Assembly (NCBI RefSeq): GCF_001553115.1
Contig: NZ_KQ960182.1
Span: 124,001-188,000, forward strand
Source of the DNA: Aedoeadaptatus coxii
GTDB taxonomy: Bacteria > Bacillota > Clostridia > Tissierellales > Peptoniphilaceae
Length of the DNA: 64,000 nt
Direction of reading: 5' to 3'
The notes beneath the pieces are model-generated. The model saw only the letters and a program-made list of their open reading frames with translations. It was not told where the DNA came from and did not search any database. Numbering within the stretch: position 1 is the stretch's first letter; each line of letters starts with the position of its first letter. Positions 16,999 to 25,934 of this stretch are shown here, one piece after another. A program made the translations under genes and the position numbers.

Positions 16999-18750
16999 TT
17001 GAGTTACGACGGAACGATGACAAGAGCGGTTAGCGAAGAGTTGAATGCGCTTTATAGCGGCGGGAAGATCGACAAGGTGTATCAACCACAGCAGGACACA
17101 ATCGTTTTAAATTTGAGAAGCCATCAGGCTCGGGGAAGTTTGCTTTTGTCCGCATCGGCAAATAACCCCTGTGCTTATATTACGGAAAAGAAATTTCAAA
17201 ATCCCGCAACGCCTCCTAATTTTTGTATGTTGCTTCGGAAACACGTGGAATCTACGGTGATTCAAAAAATTTATCAAATAGAAATGGATCGCATTCTTTG
17301 CATTGAAGTCGAAGGATTTAACGACCTCTTTGATAAAGTCAAAAAGACTTTGATTATCGAAATGATGGGGCGTCACTCGAATATCATTCTTCTCGACGAA
17401 AACGGCAAAATCGTCGATGCCTTAAAGCGCATTAATCATTCCACGAGCCGCGTAAGGGAAATTCTTCCGGGGATTCACTATACCTTGGAAGGCATTATGG
17501 ATCGCGTAAACCCTTTAAAGGAAAAAGAAGATGCTTTTTTAGAAGCGGCAAATGGCGAAGATGCTCTTTCCGTCAAAAACTTTTTTATTCGACGCTATTT
17601 AGGAGTCTCTCCCCTTATCGCTTCAGAAATTGCCTATCGCGCAGGATTTTCAGATAAAGATCCTATGAAAACCGTCGATAAAATCCCTCTCTATCGATCC
17701 TTTAAAGAACTGATGGACGAGTTGCGAAATGACGACTATAAACCTCAAAGTATTTCCGACGGACATAAAATTATCGCTTTTTCAGCCCTAAATCTAAAAC
17801 ACTATCCTGAAGAAAATAAAACATTCTACGATTCTCCTTCCGAGCTTTTAGATCAAACCTTTATTATGCGCGTTATGGAAGACAGAATTCGCCAAAAAAG
17901 TCAAAATCTCCACAAGCAGATTAAAAACTATTTGGAGCGTGCATTGACGAAACAGGAAAAAATGGAAATGGAACTTCGGGAAGCGAAGGATCGTAAAAAG
18001 CTTAAAGTTTACGGCGATCTCCTCTCCTCCAACGCATGGAAAATCGAAAAGGGATGCCGTGAGATCACATTGGAAAATTTTTACGACAACATGGAGCCCA
18101 TTACCATTCCATTAGACGACACGAAAGACGGAATTCAAAACGCCGCAAGCTATTATAAAAAGTTTACAAAGCTAAAACATGCAGAAACTACTTTAACGAG
18201 CCGTATTGAAAAAAATAGAACCACCATTCAATACTTAGACTCCATGCTCTATAATCTGGAGGATGCCACGACTGTCGGCGAAGTGGACAGCATTCAGGAA
18301 GAATTTCGCGAAGATTATCTCAAAAAGAAATTCAAAGATCACGGACACAGTGGCAAAAAGAAACATTCTAAAAAGGCTGATTATCTTGAATTTACGTCTT
18401 CCGACGGGCAACCAATTTATGTAGGACGAAATAATCGACAAAATCAAGAGCTCACATTGAAATTTGCTCGTAAAAATGATTATTGGTTCCACGTGAAAAA
18501 TGGCCCCGGAAGCCACGTCATTTTAAAAACTGAAGGAACAGAGCCTTCCGAAGACGTATTAAGACAATGTGCCGAACTTGCCGCCTACTACAGCAGAAGC
18601 AGGCAATCTTCCAATGTGGAAGTGGATTATACTAAGCGGCAATTTATTAGGCGCCATCCCTCCAATCAAACGGGACTGGTCATTTATACGGATTTTTCCA
18701 CGCTCTATGTAACGCCGAATAAAGAGCATATTGAACAATTGAAGGCATAA
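16999..18750 (+). CDS. rqcH: Ribosome quality control protein RqcH (NFACT family)
   Basis: A 583-residue NEMF/Rqc2 homologue. It binds stalled 50S-peptidyl-tRNA and directs addition of C-terminal alanine tails. Order: NFACT-N domain (about 1-230); helical and coiled-coil middle (about 290-440); a Lys/His-rich linker; and NFACT-R (DUF814) with VGRNNRQNQELTLKFA, WFHVKNGPGSHVI and QTGLV. The start is TTG at 16999, seven bases after a strong AAGGAGGAG site. It was formerly annotated as fibronectin-binding protein. It is transcribed away from yicC and ends at a shared terminator. Confidence 0.94.
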   Translation: MSYDGTMTRAVSEELNALYSGGKIDKVYQPQQDTIVLNLRSHQARGSLLLSASANNPCAYITEKKFQNPATPPNFCMLLRKHVESTVIQKIYQIEMDRILCIEVEGFNDLFDKVKKTLIIEMMGRHSNIILLDENGKIVDALKRINHSTSRVREILPGIHYTLEGIMDRVNPLKEKEDAFLEAANGEDALSVKNFFIRRYLGVSPLIASEIAYRAGFSDKDPMKTVDKIPLYRSFKELMDELRNDDYKPQSISDGHKIIAFSALNLKHYPEENKTFYDSPSELLDQTFIMRVMEDRIRQKSQNLHKQIKNYLERALTKQEKMEMELREAKDRKKLKVYGDLLSSNAWKIEKGCREITLENFYDNMEPITIPLDDTKDGIQNAASYYKKFTKLKHAETTLTSRIEKNRTTIQYLDSMLYNLEDATTVGEVDSIQEEFREDYLKKKFKDHGHSGKKKHSKKADYLEFTSSDGQPIYVGRNNRQNQELTLKFARKNDYWFHVKNGPGSHVILKTEGTEPSEDVLRQCAELAAYYSRSRQSSNVEVDYTKRQFIRRHPSNQTGLVIYTDFSTLYVTPNKEHIEQLKA

Positions 18751-18751
18751 A

Positions 18752-18797
18752 AAGAGGTCAAAGGTTAGGGCAAATCGCCCGGCCTTTGACCTTTTCG
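18752..18797. terminator. Bidirectional terminator between rqcH and yerC
   Basis: Nine-base-pair stem (18756-18764 with 18783-18791) around an inner GGGC/GCCC hairpin, with a T-run on each strand. It serves two converging transcripts. Confidence 0.88.
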
Positions 18798-19115
18798 TTA
18801 GTCTTCTTTTTCCTTGTCACTTAAATATCCTAAACGCTTTAAGACGAGATTGTATCCGTCAGCTCCGTAATGGAGGGCGCGATTGATACGGCTAATCGTA
18901 GCCGTCGATGCGCCGGTTTCCTCCTCGATCGCGTGATAGGTGTTATCCGATACGAGAAGTTTAACCACTTCCAGACGCTGCGAAATTGCTTTTAACTCTT
19001 TAATCGTACAAATGTCTTCAAAAAAACGGTAGCATTCTTCTTTATTTTTTAAGCATAAAACAGCTTCGAATAATTCGTCCATGTTTTTATCTTCGATTTT
19101 TGATGAATAGGACAT
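18798..19115 (-). CDS. yerC: TrpR-like regulator, YerC/YecD family
   Basis: A 105-residue small DNA-binding protein of the TrpR superfamily. The helix-turn-helix is around ATISRINRALHYGADGY (residues 70-86), which contains the ISR-I-R pattern of YerC proteins. The target genes are unknown. It is the third gene of a purE-fhs-yerC group, 13 bases after fhs, so a role in purine or one-carbon regulation is possible but is only inferred from position. Confidence 0.85.
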   Translation of the reverse strand: MSYSSKIEDKNMDELFEAVLCLKNKEECYRFFEDICTIKELKAISQRLEVVKLLVSDNTYHAIEEETGASTATISRINRALHYGADGYNLVLKRLGYLSDKEKED

Positions 19116-19128
19116 TTTTTACCTCACT

Positions 19129-20802
19129 TTATGATAATCCGGTAATTCTTCCCTGACTGTCTATATCCATACCATTGGCTGCGGGAACTTTGGGGAGCCC
19201 CGGCATGGTCATTATAGATCCTGTAAGTGCCACGATAAAGCCCGCCCCGTTTGAAAGGCGCATGTCGCGAATGTGAATGGTAAAATCTTCCGGCGCGCCA
19301 AGTTTCGTAGCGTCGTCGGTAAAAGACATTTGCGTCTTCGCCATACAAATGGGAAGATCACCTGCGCCCAATTCTTGAATCCGTTTCATAACAGCCTTGG
19401 CATCATCGGAGTAAACTACATCCTTTGCACCGTAAATGGTTGTTGAAATAGTTTCAATTTTTTCTTCGATGCTCGTGTTCCGTTCATAAATGGGTTTGTA
19501 GTGGCTCTCTTCTTCACAAAGAGCGACGACTTTTTCCGCAAGTTCCATTCCGCCTTCTCCGCCTTTTGCAAATACATCGGAAAGCGCGACGTCGACGCCG
19601 AGTTCATCGGCAAGTTCGTGAATGGTGTTCAATTCCCTTTCCGTATCGGCGGGGAACTTGTTAATGGCAATAACTACGGGAATGCCGTACTTCTTCATGT
19701 TTTCGACGTGGCGTTTTAAATTCGGGAATCCGGCACGAAGAGCTTCCACATTTTCTTCGCTCAAATCTTTTACCGCTACTCCGCCATTGTATTTAAGTGC
19801 GCGAATCGTCGCGACGACGACCACACAATTGGGATGAAAATCAGCTTCCTGAGCGGCGATGTCCAAGAATTTTTCAGCTCCCAAATCGGCACCGAACCCT
19901 GCCTCTGTAATAGCATATTCGCCGAGATTTAAGGCCGCTTTTGTCGCTAAAATGGAATTGCAACCGTGGGCTATATTGGCAAAAGGTCCGCCGTGAATAA
20001 TAGCAGGCGTATTTTCAATGGTTTGTACCAAATTCGGCATAATGGCATCTTTCATCAACATAGCCACCGCGCCTTCAACTTTTAAATCTTTTACGTAAAT
20101 AGGCTTATTATCCTTAGAATAAGCGACGATGATTCTGGCGACTCTCGCCTTGAAATCTTCAAGGTCTCGTGCGAGACAAAGAATTGCCATAATTTCAGAG
20201 GCTACGGTAATATCGAATCCTTCTTCGCGCATAACACCGTTTTTCTTAGGGCCTGCGCCGACGATAACTTGACGTAGTGCGCGGTCGTTCATATCCAACA
20301 CGCGCTTAAACGTAATGTTCTTCGGATCGATATTTAACACATTTCCTTGATGAATGTGGTTGTCGATGGCGGCACTAATAAGGTTGTTAGCGCTGGTAAT
20401 GGCGTGAAAATCTCCCGTGAAATGGAGGTTAATATCATCCATGGGAAGAACTTGGGAGTAACCGCCGCCTGCCGCTCCGCCCTTAATGCCGAAGACCGGA
20501 CCGAGGCTCGGCTCTCTCAATGTGCTGATCGCCTTTTTTCCCATGCGACACATTGCCATGGCAAGTCCGATATTGGTCGTCGTCTTTCCTTCCCCTGCAG
20601 GTGTAGGATTAATGGCGGTAACGAGAATCAGCTTACCTTCTTTTTCTTTCGGCTCGTGAAAGGGGTTCCCTTGAATTTTCGCCATATAATGACCATAGGG
20701 TTTAATATCCTCATTTTTCAGCCCCAAGTCTTCGGCGATTTTATAGACTTCCTCTAATGTCGCCTCTCCGGCAATTTCAACATCTGTTTTCATTTTAGCC
20801 AC
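19129..20802 (-). CDS. fhs: Formate-tetrahydrofolate ligase
   Basis: A 557-residue ATP-dependent enzyme producing 10-formyl-THF from formate, used for purine synthesis and initiator formylation, and in acetogens for the Wood-Ljungdahl pathway. The nucleotide loop TPAGEGKTT is at 67-75, and [19 protein letters not shown] and the folate-binding C-terminal region are present. The start is GTG at 20802, six bases after GGAGG; the upstream purE overlaps by 8 bases. An ATG nine bases downstream is a less well placed alternative. Confidence 0.96.
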   Translation of the reverse strand: MAKMKTDVEIAGEATLEEVYKIAEDLGLKNEDIKPYGHYMAKIQGNPFHEPKEKEGKLILVTAINPTPAGEGKTTTNIGLAMAMCRMGKKAISTLREPSLGPVFGIKGGAAGGGYSQVLPMDDINLHFTGDFHAITSANNLISAAIDNHIHQGNVLNIDPKNITFKRVLDMNDRALRQVIVGAGPKKNGVMREEGFDITVASEIMAILCLARDLEDFKARVARIIVAYSKDNKPIYVKDLKVEGAVAMLMKDAIMPNLVQTIENTPAIIHGGPFANIAHGCNSILATKAALNLGEYAITEAGFGADLGAEKFLDIAAQEADFHPNCVVVVATIRALKYNGGVAVKDLSEENVEALRAGFPNLKRHVENMKKYGIPVVIAINKFPADTERELNTIHELADELGVDVALSDVFAKGGEGGMELAEKVVALCEEESHYKPIYERNTSIEEKIETISTTIYGAKDVVYSDDAKAVMKRIQELGAGDLPICMAKTQMSFTDDATKLGAPEDFTIHIRDMRLSNGAGFIVALTGSIMTMPGLPKVPAANGMDIDSQGRITGLS

Positions 20803-21286
20803 GTAGGTCCTCCTCGAGTTTGCGATTCATTTCCTCAACTTCCGATTGTAATTTTAATTTGTAATCGTCGAGACGTTTTTTAAGATCGCTATCGGCGACG
20901 GACAAAATTTGTGCCGCTAGAATACCGGCATTCTTGCCGCCGTTGATAGCCACCGTCGCCACCGGAACGCCGGAAGGCATTTGGACGGTGGAAAGAAGAG
21001 AATCCATTCCTCCTGCTACGGACGTTTTACCGGGAACGCCGATAACGGGACGCGTCGTATGCGCCGCCACGACGCCGCCAAGGTGTGCCGCTTTTCCCGC
21101 AATGGAAATAAATACTTCCGTACCGTTTTTTTCCTGTTCTTTCACATACTCAACCACCTCATTAGGGGTGCGATGAGCGCTGTAAACTACGCAATCATAG
21201 GCTACGCCAAGTTCTTTTAACGATTTAATAACATCAAATGCGATTTCTCTATCGCTGTAACTACCCATAAGAATTGAAACTTTCAT
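20795..21286 (-). CDS. purE: 5-(carboxyamino)imidazole ribonucleotide mutase
   Basis: A 163-residue class I PurE that converts N5-CAIR to CAIR in purine synthesis. Motifs GSYSD near the N-terminus, [20 protein letters not shown] and [16 protein letters not shown] are typical. The ATG at 21286 follows TAAGGAGG; a frame reaching 21397 lacks a ribosome site. It is separated from the rest of a pur operon here and coupled to fhs, which supplies formyl groups to the same pathway. A PurK partner was not found in the window. Confidence 0.93.
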   Translation of the reverse strand: MKVSILMGSYSDREIAFDVIKSLKELGVAYDCVVYSAHRTPNEVVEYVKEQEKNGTEVFISIAGKAAHLGGVVAAHTTRPVIGVPGKTSVAGGMDSLLSTVQMPSGVPVATVAINGGKNAGILAAQILSVADSDLKKRLDDYKLKLQSEVEEMNRKLEEDLRG

Positions 21287-21311
21287 AATCAGCCTCCTTA
21301 TATCCTTTATC

Positions 21312-21340
21312 ATGTTATCAATACTCAGTAATGCTGTCAA
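21312..21340 (-). promoter_or_regulatory. Promoter of purE-fhs-yerC
   Basis: Minus strand: perfect TTGACA (21340-21335), 17-base spacer, TAACAT (21317-21312), 26 bases before the purE ATG. The leader is too short for a riboswitch. Confidence 0.7.
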
Positions 21341-21371
21341 TAAGCGATGATACAGCACATTACGACGATCA

Positions 21372-22670
21372 TTACGCTTTCGGCAAGATAAATTCAACTC
21401 TAAAACCGCCGTCTGAATTGACAGCTTTCATTTTACCTCCGTGTAGCTGACAAATTTGTTTTGAAATCAGTAATCCCATGCCGTGAACATTTACAGTAGA
21501 AAGATCCGATGTCGCCAACCGCTGTAAAACATCCTCGCCGACGCCCCCTCCGTGATCCCATAGTTCGATATACATTAAATCATTATTTTCTCTACAACGT
21601 ACAACCATATCGCCCTCTTGATAGGTCAAACTGTTTTTGATTATGTTCTCGATCATTCGGCTAAACAAGTGAGCGTCCATTTTAATTGTCGTAGATTCGC
21701 GAATGTTATTTTCAAAAGCAATGTTTCGTTCCGGATGTTCATTTAAATAGCGGATTAATATTTTTCGTAAAACGGGAATCGGATATTCTTGCGTAAATCG
21801 CTCGGCACTAAGGTTTTGAAGTCTCGACGTATCATTAAGATCTTGTACGGTCTTACTGATGCGCATAAGCTCATCTTCCATTGCCCCTATCGTTTCCTTA
21901 TTCTCTTCCGTCTTTAAATCGTTTAGCCCCCAGCTGAGTTTTGAAAGAGGCGTGCGCACATCGTGGCTGATGCCGCGAATCCATTGGCTTTGGCTTTTAC
22001 TCAACTGTTCATAGCGTCGATTGGCATCGTTTACTGCACGAGACACATCTTTTAAGGGACCTGCCTCTTCCAGGGGGGTGTAATCAGCGCTGTAAATCTT
22101 CTCCAGCGCCTCTTGAAGAGGAAATAACTTTTTAAACAGATTGTTCCTTTCCCTTCTGTACATATAAAAGAGGAAAAACAGATAGCCTAATAAAAAAATC
22201 AGTGCCAAATCCACGTTTAAGAGCCATTGTTCTGCGCTGTAATAGTTGAAGGGCAGCTTATCCAATGTTCCCTTGGGATACCCGATAACCAAAAGATCGT
22301 CACCGATGATGTACGTCATCACGGGATAATCTTTTAAATAATAACGGGTAAAGCGAGCGACGTCGGTCATCTTATAAGCTTCCGGAATTTCAGAAGGCTT
22401 TCTATACGACTCAATAATTTTGCCACTTCCGCCAATGCGAATGGCCCAGAGATTATTTTCTTTTAAAAAATCTCGATTTGCCGTCGTAAACAAGAACTCG
22501 TTGTCTTTATTTTTCATAATATAATCGTGTACAGTGTCGGGCTGTGCATATTGTTTGCTTACATTGTAATTTATGTAAAGAATAACGAAAATTAGAAAAA
22601 TAAAGGTCAGCGAAAAGGCAACGGTAAATAAAACGAAGCGTCGTAATTTTTTTAATATAAATTGAAACAT
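21372..22670 (-). CDS. Sensor histidine kinase, partner of the 22681 regulator
   Basis: A 432-residue membrane kinase. Two transmembrane helices (about 11-33 and 151-171) enclose an extracytoplasmic domain of roughly 115 residues. The cytoplasmic part has the phosphoacceptor His236 in ISHDVRTPLSK, an N box with Asn in ENIIKNSL, and G boxes DHGGGVGE and GMGLLISKQI. No HAMP motif is obvious. It follows the response regulator gene by 10 bases and is divergent from the ABC exporter, suggesting it senses a compound that the exporter handles, such as an antimicrobial peptide. Confidence 0.88.
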   Translation of the reverse strand: MFQFILKKLRRFVLFTVAFSLTFIFLIFVILYINYNVSKQYAQPDTVHDYIMKNKDNEFLFTTANRDFLKENNLWAIRIGGSGKIIESYRKPSEIPEAYKMTDVARFTRYYLKDYPVMTYIIGDDLLVIGYPKGTLDKLPFNYYSAEQWLLNVDLALIFLLGYLFFLFYMYRRERNNLFKKLFPLQEALEKIYSADYTPLEEAGPLKDVSRAVNDANRRYEQLSKSQSQWIRGISHDVRTPLSKLSWGLNDLKTEENKETIGAMEDELMRISKTVQDLNDTSRLQNLSAERFTQEYPIPVLRKILIRYLNEHPERNIAFENNIRESTTIKMDAHLFSRMIENIIKNSLTYQEGDMVVRCRENNDLMYIELWDHGGGVGEDVLQRLATSDLSTVNVHGMGLLISKQICQLHGGKMKAVNSDGGFRVEFILPKA

Positions 22671-22680
22671 AGTAACTCCG

Positions 22681-23376
22681 TTATGGCTTTCCTACTAATT
22701 TATAACCGAGACCCTTTACCGTCACCAATCGTTTAGGATTGGAAGGATCGTCTTCGAGTTTTTCGCGCAGGCGATAAATATGGGTGATCAATGTATTTTC
22801 ATAACCGAAGGTATCTTCCCAGACGTTTTCGAGGATTTGATCGATGGAGACGATATGATTTAAATTAGCCGCGAGTAAACTCAAAATTTTAAATTGCTTC
22901 GCCGTCAACTTCTCTTCATTGTTTCCTCTCGTGATCGTTCCCTTGGAAGGATCGAATAAAGCGCCGTTTAAGTCGACAAGTTTGCTCTGATCACTGTGAA
23001 AACTTCTTCGAAGCACAGCCTCTATACGCCATAAAAGATCCTCTGCGAGAAAAGGCTTTACGATATAATCATCGGCCTCCGATTCAAAGCCTTCGCGGCG
23101 ATCGTCGATACCATCTAAAGCAGATAAAATTATAACCGGCATATGGGAACGTTGACGGACGGATTTCAACAAGTCCATTCCGCTTCCGTCGGGCAACATT
23201 AAATCTAAAATTATTAAATCCACGGAATGATGGGCCAGTTGATACTTCGCCTGGGCCAAATTGGATGCCGTTTTAATCGAGTCGTACCCTGCCCCTCGTA
23301 AATAACGATCCAAGTGATCCAACAGGGATTTTTCGTCGTCTACGATTAAAATAACGGGATCTTTTTTCTTCTCCAT
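22681..23376 (-). CDS. OmpR-family response regulator
   Basis: A 231-residue regulator: receiver domain with DD in IVDDE (13-14), phosphoacceptor Asp58 (LDLMLPDG) and Lys near 107 (VKPF), then an OmpR/PhoB winged helix ending RLVTVKGLGYKL. The ATG at 23376 follows AAAAGGAGGCG; an extension to 23415 has no ribosome site and would cover the promoter. It is paired with the 21372 kinase and divergent from the exporter operon, which carries phased repeats suited to this regulator class. Confidence 0.92.
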   Translation of the reverse strand: MEKKKDPVILIVDDEKSLLDHLDRYLRGAGYDSIKTASNLAQAKYQLAHHSVDLIILDLMLPDGSGMDLLKSVRQRSHMPVIILSALDGIDDRREGFESEADDYIVKPFLAEDLLWRIEAVLRRSFHSDQSKLVDLNGALFDPSKGTITRGNNEEKLTAKQFKILSLLAANLNHIVSIDQILENVWEDTFGYENTLITHIYRLREKLEDDPSNPKRLVTVKGLGYKLVGKP

Positions 23377-23398
23377 AGTGTCGCCTCCTTTTAGGGCT

Positions 23399-23409
23399 AT
23401 TTTATCACA
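23399..23409 (-). promoter_or_regulatory. Putative -10 region of the regulator-kinase operon
   Basis: Minus strand TGTGATAAAAT: TAAAAT (23404-23399) joined to an upstream TGTGAT. The same hexamer is repeated in direct orientation in front of the divergent exporter operon, which hints at autoregulation. No clear -35. Confidence 0.4.
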
Positions 23410-23430
23410 GGGCAAAAGAAGTTTATCCCT

Positions 23431-23485
23431 TGTGATCTAAATGTGATGTAGGTTTCATAAGTATGTGAGCTTCCGATTTTATAAT
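23431..23485 (+). promoter_or_regulatory. Phased direct repeats and promoter of the ABC exporter operon
   Basis: TGTGAT at 23431 and 23442, a degenerate TTTCAT at 23453 and TGTGAG at 23464 are spaced by 11 bases each, one helical turn. A perfect TATAAT follows at 23480-23485, with no recognisable -35. This is the layout of a promoter activated by an OmpR-type regulator, presumably the one encoded at 22681. Confidence 0.55.
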
Positions 23486-23504
23486 GGCACAAAAGGAGGT
23501 TCTT

Positions 23505-24416
23505 ATGGAAAATCTATTATCCATCGACAATTTAAAAAAGAGTTACAACGGCAAAACAGTTTTAGACATCGATCACTTAACATTACCTAAGGGTGCTATT
23601 TACGGTTTAATCGGGCCCAATGGCGCCGGCAAATCTACTTTGATGAAGTCCATACTGGGCTTAATTTCAAAAGACTCCGGCGAGATGACACTTTTCGACC
23701 AAAAAGTAACGACTAAAAATCAAAAGATTCTGAATCGCAAGTTGGGCGCATTGATCGAACGACCGTCCTATTACGACCACTTAACGGGTGTAGAAAATCT
23801 TTCCATTCTATGTACTTTAAAAGGTATCGATAAAAAACATATTGTACCGACACTGCAATCAGTCGGTATTGAGAAAAAAGGTCACGACAAGGTTAGAACG
23901 TATTCACTGGGCATGAAACAGCGATTGGGGATCGCCATGGCTATTATCGGCGAGCCGAAGTTATTAATTCTCGACGAACCGATAAACGGACTGGATCCCA
24001 TCGGCACTTTGGAAATGCGCCATCTATTTCTACAATTGGCGGAGGAAAAGAATACGACGATTTTAATTTCATCCCATATTCTCGACGAAGTGGAAAAAAT
24101 CGCCACCCATATTGCCATGCTACAGAATGGCCGATTAATCTATAACGGAACCCTTGAAAACTACCGAGAGCTTCATCCGCCGATTCTCTCCCTACGTACA
24201 TCCGACAATGATTTGGCAGCCAAAGCGCTCAACTCCACAGAATTTGCAATTCGCGGAGAACGCTTAATTTTAAATCATCCTGACGATGACGAAGTGGCAG
24301 AAATTGTGCGCCGCTTATCTTCAGTCGTCGATATTTACCGCATCGAAGAAGAGCGAGAAAGTTTGGAAACTCTCTTTATTAACGATACGAAGAAGGGAGG
24401 CACTTTTTTTGCGTAG
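23505..24416 (+). CDS. ABC transporter ATPase, bacitracin/lantibiotic immunity type (BcrA/LanF-like)
   Basis: A 303-residue ATPase with Walker A GPNGAGKST (37-45), signature YSLGMKQRL, Walker B LLILDEP followed by NGLDP, and the switch His in SSHILDE. The C-terminal roughly 90 residues resemble the regulatory tail of BcrA/LanF ATPases. The ATG at 23505 follows AAAGGAGGT; seven extra upstream codons overlap the promoter and ribosome site. The two genes downstream encode unlike membrane partners, so the complex is probably LanFEG-like and exports an antimicrobial peptide. That substrate is inferred. Confidence 0.88.
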   Translation: MENLLSIDNLKKSYNGKTVLDIDHLTLPKGAIYGLIGPNGAGKSTLMKSILGLISKDSGEMTLFDQKVTTKNQKILNRKLGALIERPSYYDHLTGVENLSILCTLKGIDKKHIVPTLQSVGIEKKGHDKVRTYSLGMKQRLGIAMAIIGEPKLLILDEPINGLDPIGTLEMRHLFLQLAEEKNTTILISSHILDEVEKIATHIAMLQNGRLIYNGTLENYRELHPPILSLRTSDNDLAAKALNSTEFAIRGERLILNHPDDDEVAEIVRRLSSVVDIYRIEEERESLETLFINDTKKGGTFFA

Positions 24417-25164
24417 TTTAGAATCTAGAAAATATAGACATCTTCATATTTATCCCTTACTCGGCTTATTGTTTTTCGTCCATATTTTCGTGTCCAGTAT
24501 TTCAGTTTTTTCAAGCTCCTTTGTCAATGAAACCTATCCGCTTTTCAGGCTTTTAGACGGATACTTCATGATACAGCTGATTTTTAGCCCGGTGCTTTTT
24601 TCTTCTTTAGTAAAAAAAGTCGTAGAAATCGAAGAGAAAGATAATATGTTTCTCTATCAGGAAATCCTCGGCATCGAACCCTCTGCACTCTTACTGAAAA
24701 AATGGTCGTGGCTGAATCTAAGGCTATTACTGTTACAAATAGTGGAATGGGCAGTGCTAATAATGATGGCATCGCGATCGAGTCGCTTTTCCCCCACCGA
24801 TATTATGAGCCTTCGCATACTCATAGAATTCGCGGGCCAATGGCTTATTACGGCGGCCTTTGTTGCACTTTTCCTCATCTTGGAAACCCGCTCAAAAAGT
24901 CCTTATTTCACCCTCTTCTTTTCCATGGCAGGCACGTTGACGGGAATTATATCCATGCTTACGTCTTCCGCTCTCACCTTTATGAATCCCTTCGCCTGGA
25001 TAATATCTCTGATGAATATTTCCTATGTTCAACAGTCCGGAAAATTTGAGAGTGTTTTAAATCCTACGCCTTTTGTAACACCCTTCATTGCTATAATCGG
25101 CTTGGTGATTTGTTTATTCATAATTAAAAACCATACACTCATTCGTTACGATAAAACATTTTAG
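24409..25164 (+). CDS. ABC transporter membrane protein, LanE/MutE-like
   Basis: A 251-residue protein with about six hydrophobic helices. The start is TTG at 24409, which overlaps the ATPase stop and stands 8 bases after GGGAGG; a longer open frame from 24286 lies inside the ATPase gene. The family is assigned mainly from size, topology and position after a BcrA-like ATPase. It likely forms a heterodimeric channel with the product of 25173. Confidence 0.75.
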   Translation: MRSLESRKYRHLHIYPLLGLLFFVHIFVSSISVFSSSFVNETYPLFRLLDGYFMIQLIFSPVLFSSLVKKVVEIEEKDNMFLYQEILGIEPSALLLKKWSWLNLRLLLLQIVEWAVLIMMASRSSRFSPTDIMSLRILIEFAGQWLITAAFVALFLILETRSKSPYFTLFFSMAGTLTGIISMLTSSALTFMNPFAWIISLMNISYVQQSGKFESVLNPTPFVTPFIAIIGLVICLFIIKNHTLIRYDKTF

Positions 25165-25172
25165 GAGGTATT

Positions 25173-25898
25173 ATGTCATCCGTTCTTTCCATTGAAACGA
25201 AGAAAATCAAATGGTTTCCCTTGCTGTTAGCCATACTTCTCGTGCCTCTTCTAGCCAATGTATTCGGCACAATAAATTATCTCGGCAATCGACAAACACT
25301 CCATCATGAATGGGAAAGTTTATTTACCCAGGTCGGCTTATTTTACTTTTCGTTTTTCTTTGTGCCCCTCATCGCCATCATCGTCGGTATTTTATGGAAC
25401 ACAGAGCACCGTGCAGGATTAAATTTCATAAGACTAAGTTCCATTACTCACAGCCGATTTATTCTTTGTAAAAACCTGCTGGCTTTTGTCCTCATTTCTA
25501 TCGCGCAAACTTACTTCTTTCTTTCCTTTTATCTCTGCGGCAAATTTGCTTGCCATTTCGGCACATTGGATTTGACGATATATCTCTATTATCTTCTAGC
25601 GAGTATTCTCTTTTCCATTCCGGCTATTTGCGTTTTTTCCGCATTGAGCATTCGTATGAAATCATTAGGTGGCGTCACTATTTTATCAGTCGCCATTTCC
25701 ATTATGGGTTTTTTGACTTGTGCGCAGACAGTAATTCCCCATTTAGAAAAAATATTTGCGCTGAATAACTTAGCTTACGATATGAATCATTTCACACAAC
25801 TTTCCCCCGGCGATTTCTTAATAACACTTCTCCTTGCAATTGTTGAGACCACAGTTGCATATGGCTTTTCCAAAACATTCTTACAATATGATGAATAA
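25173..25898 (+). CDS. ABC transporter membrane protein, LanG/MutG-like
   Basis: A 241-residue protein with six predicted membrane helices and a short cytoplasmic N-terminus. An E-x-R-x-G-x-x segment after helix 2 (TEHRAGLNFIRLSSI) resembles the coupling region of ABC-2 lantibiotic permeases. It follows the first permease by 8 bases with an AGGAGG site. It is the last gene of the exporter operon and ends at a terminator shared with guaB. Confidence 0.75.
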   Translation: MSSVLSIETKKIKWFPLLLAILLVPLLANVFGTINYLGNRQTLHHEWESLFTQVGLFYFSFFFVPLIAIIVGILWNTEHRAGLNFIRLSSITHSRFILCKNLLAFVLISIAQTYFFLSFYLCGKFACHFGTLDLTIYLYYLLASILFSIPAICVFSALSIRMKSLGGVTILSVAISIMGFLTCAQTVIPHLEKIFALNNLAYDMNHFTQLSPGDFLITLLLAIVETTVAYGFSKTFLQYDE

Positions 25899-25904
25899 GC
25901 ACAA

Positions 25905-25934
25905 AAAGAATCCCCCGTCGCCGAGGGATTCTTT
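25905..25934. terminator. Bidirectional terminator between the exporter operon and guaB
   Basis: Ten-base-pair stem (25905-25914 with 25925-25934) flanked by A- and T-runs; it touches the guaB stop codon and serves both converging genes. Confidence 0.85.

Noticed and set aside
20347-20757. 136-codon open frame on the plus strand
   Set aside because: It is antisense to the well conserved N-terminal half of fhs and has no coding features of its own.
21287-21311. Purine riboswitch before purE, or PyrR-type leader before pyrR
   Set aside because: The purE leader is only about 20 bases after the likely start site, and pyrR starts inside rluD, so neither has room for an aptamer.
21287-21397. 37-codon extension of purE
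   Set aside because: It would read through the TTGACA promoter and the strong ribosome site of purE.
24286-24408. Upstream extension of the first exporter permease
   Set aside because: These codons lie inside the ATPase gene in another frame, are not membrane-like, and the TTG at 24409 has a proper ribosome site.
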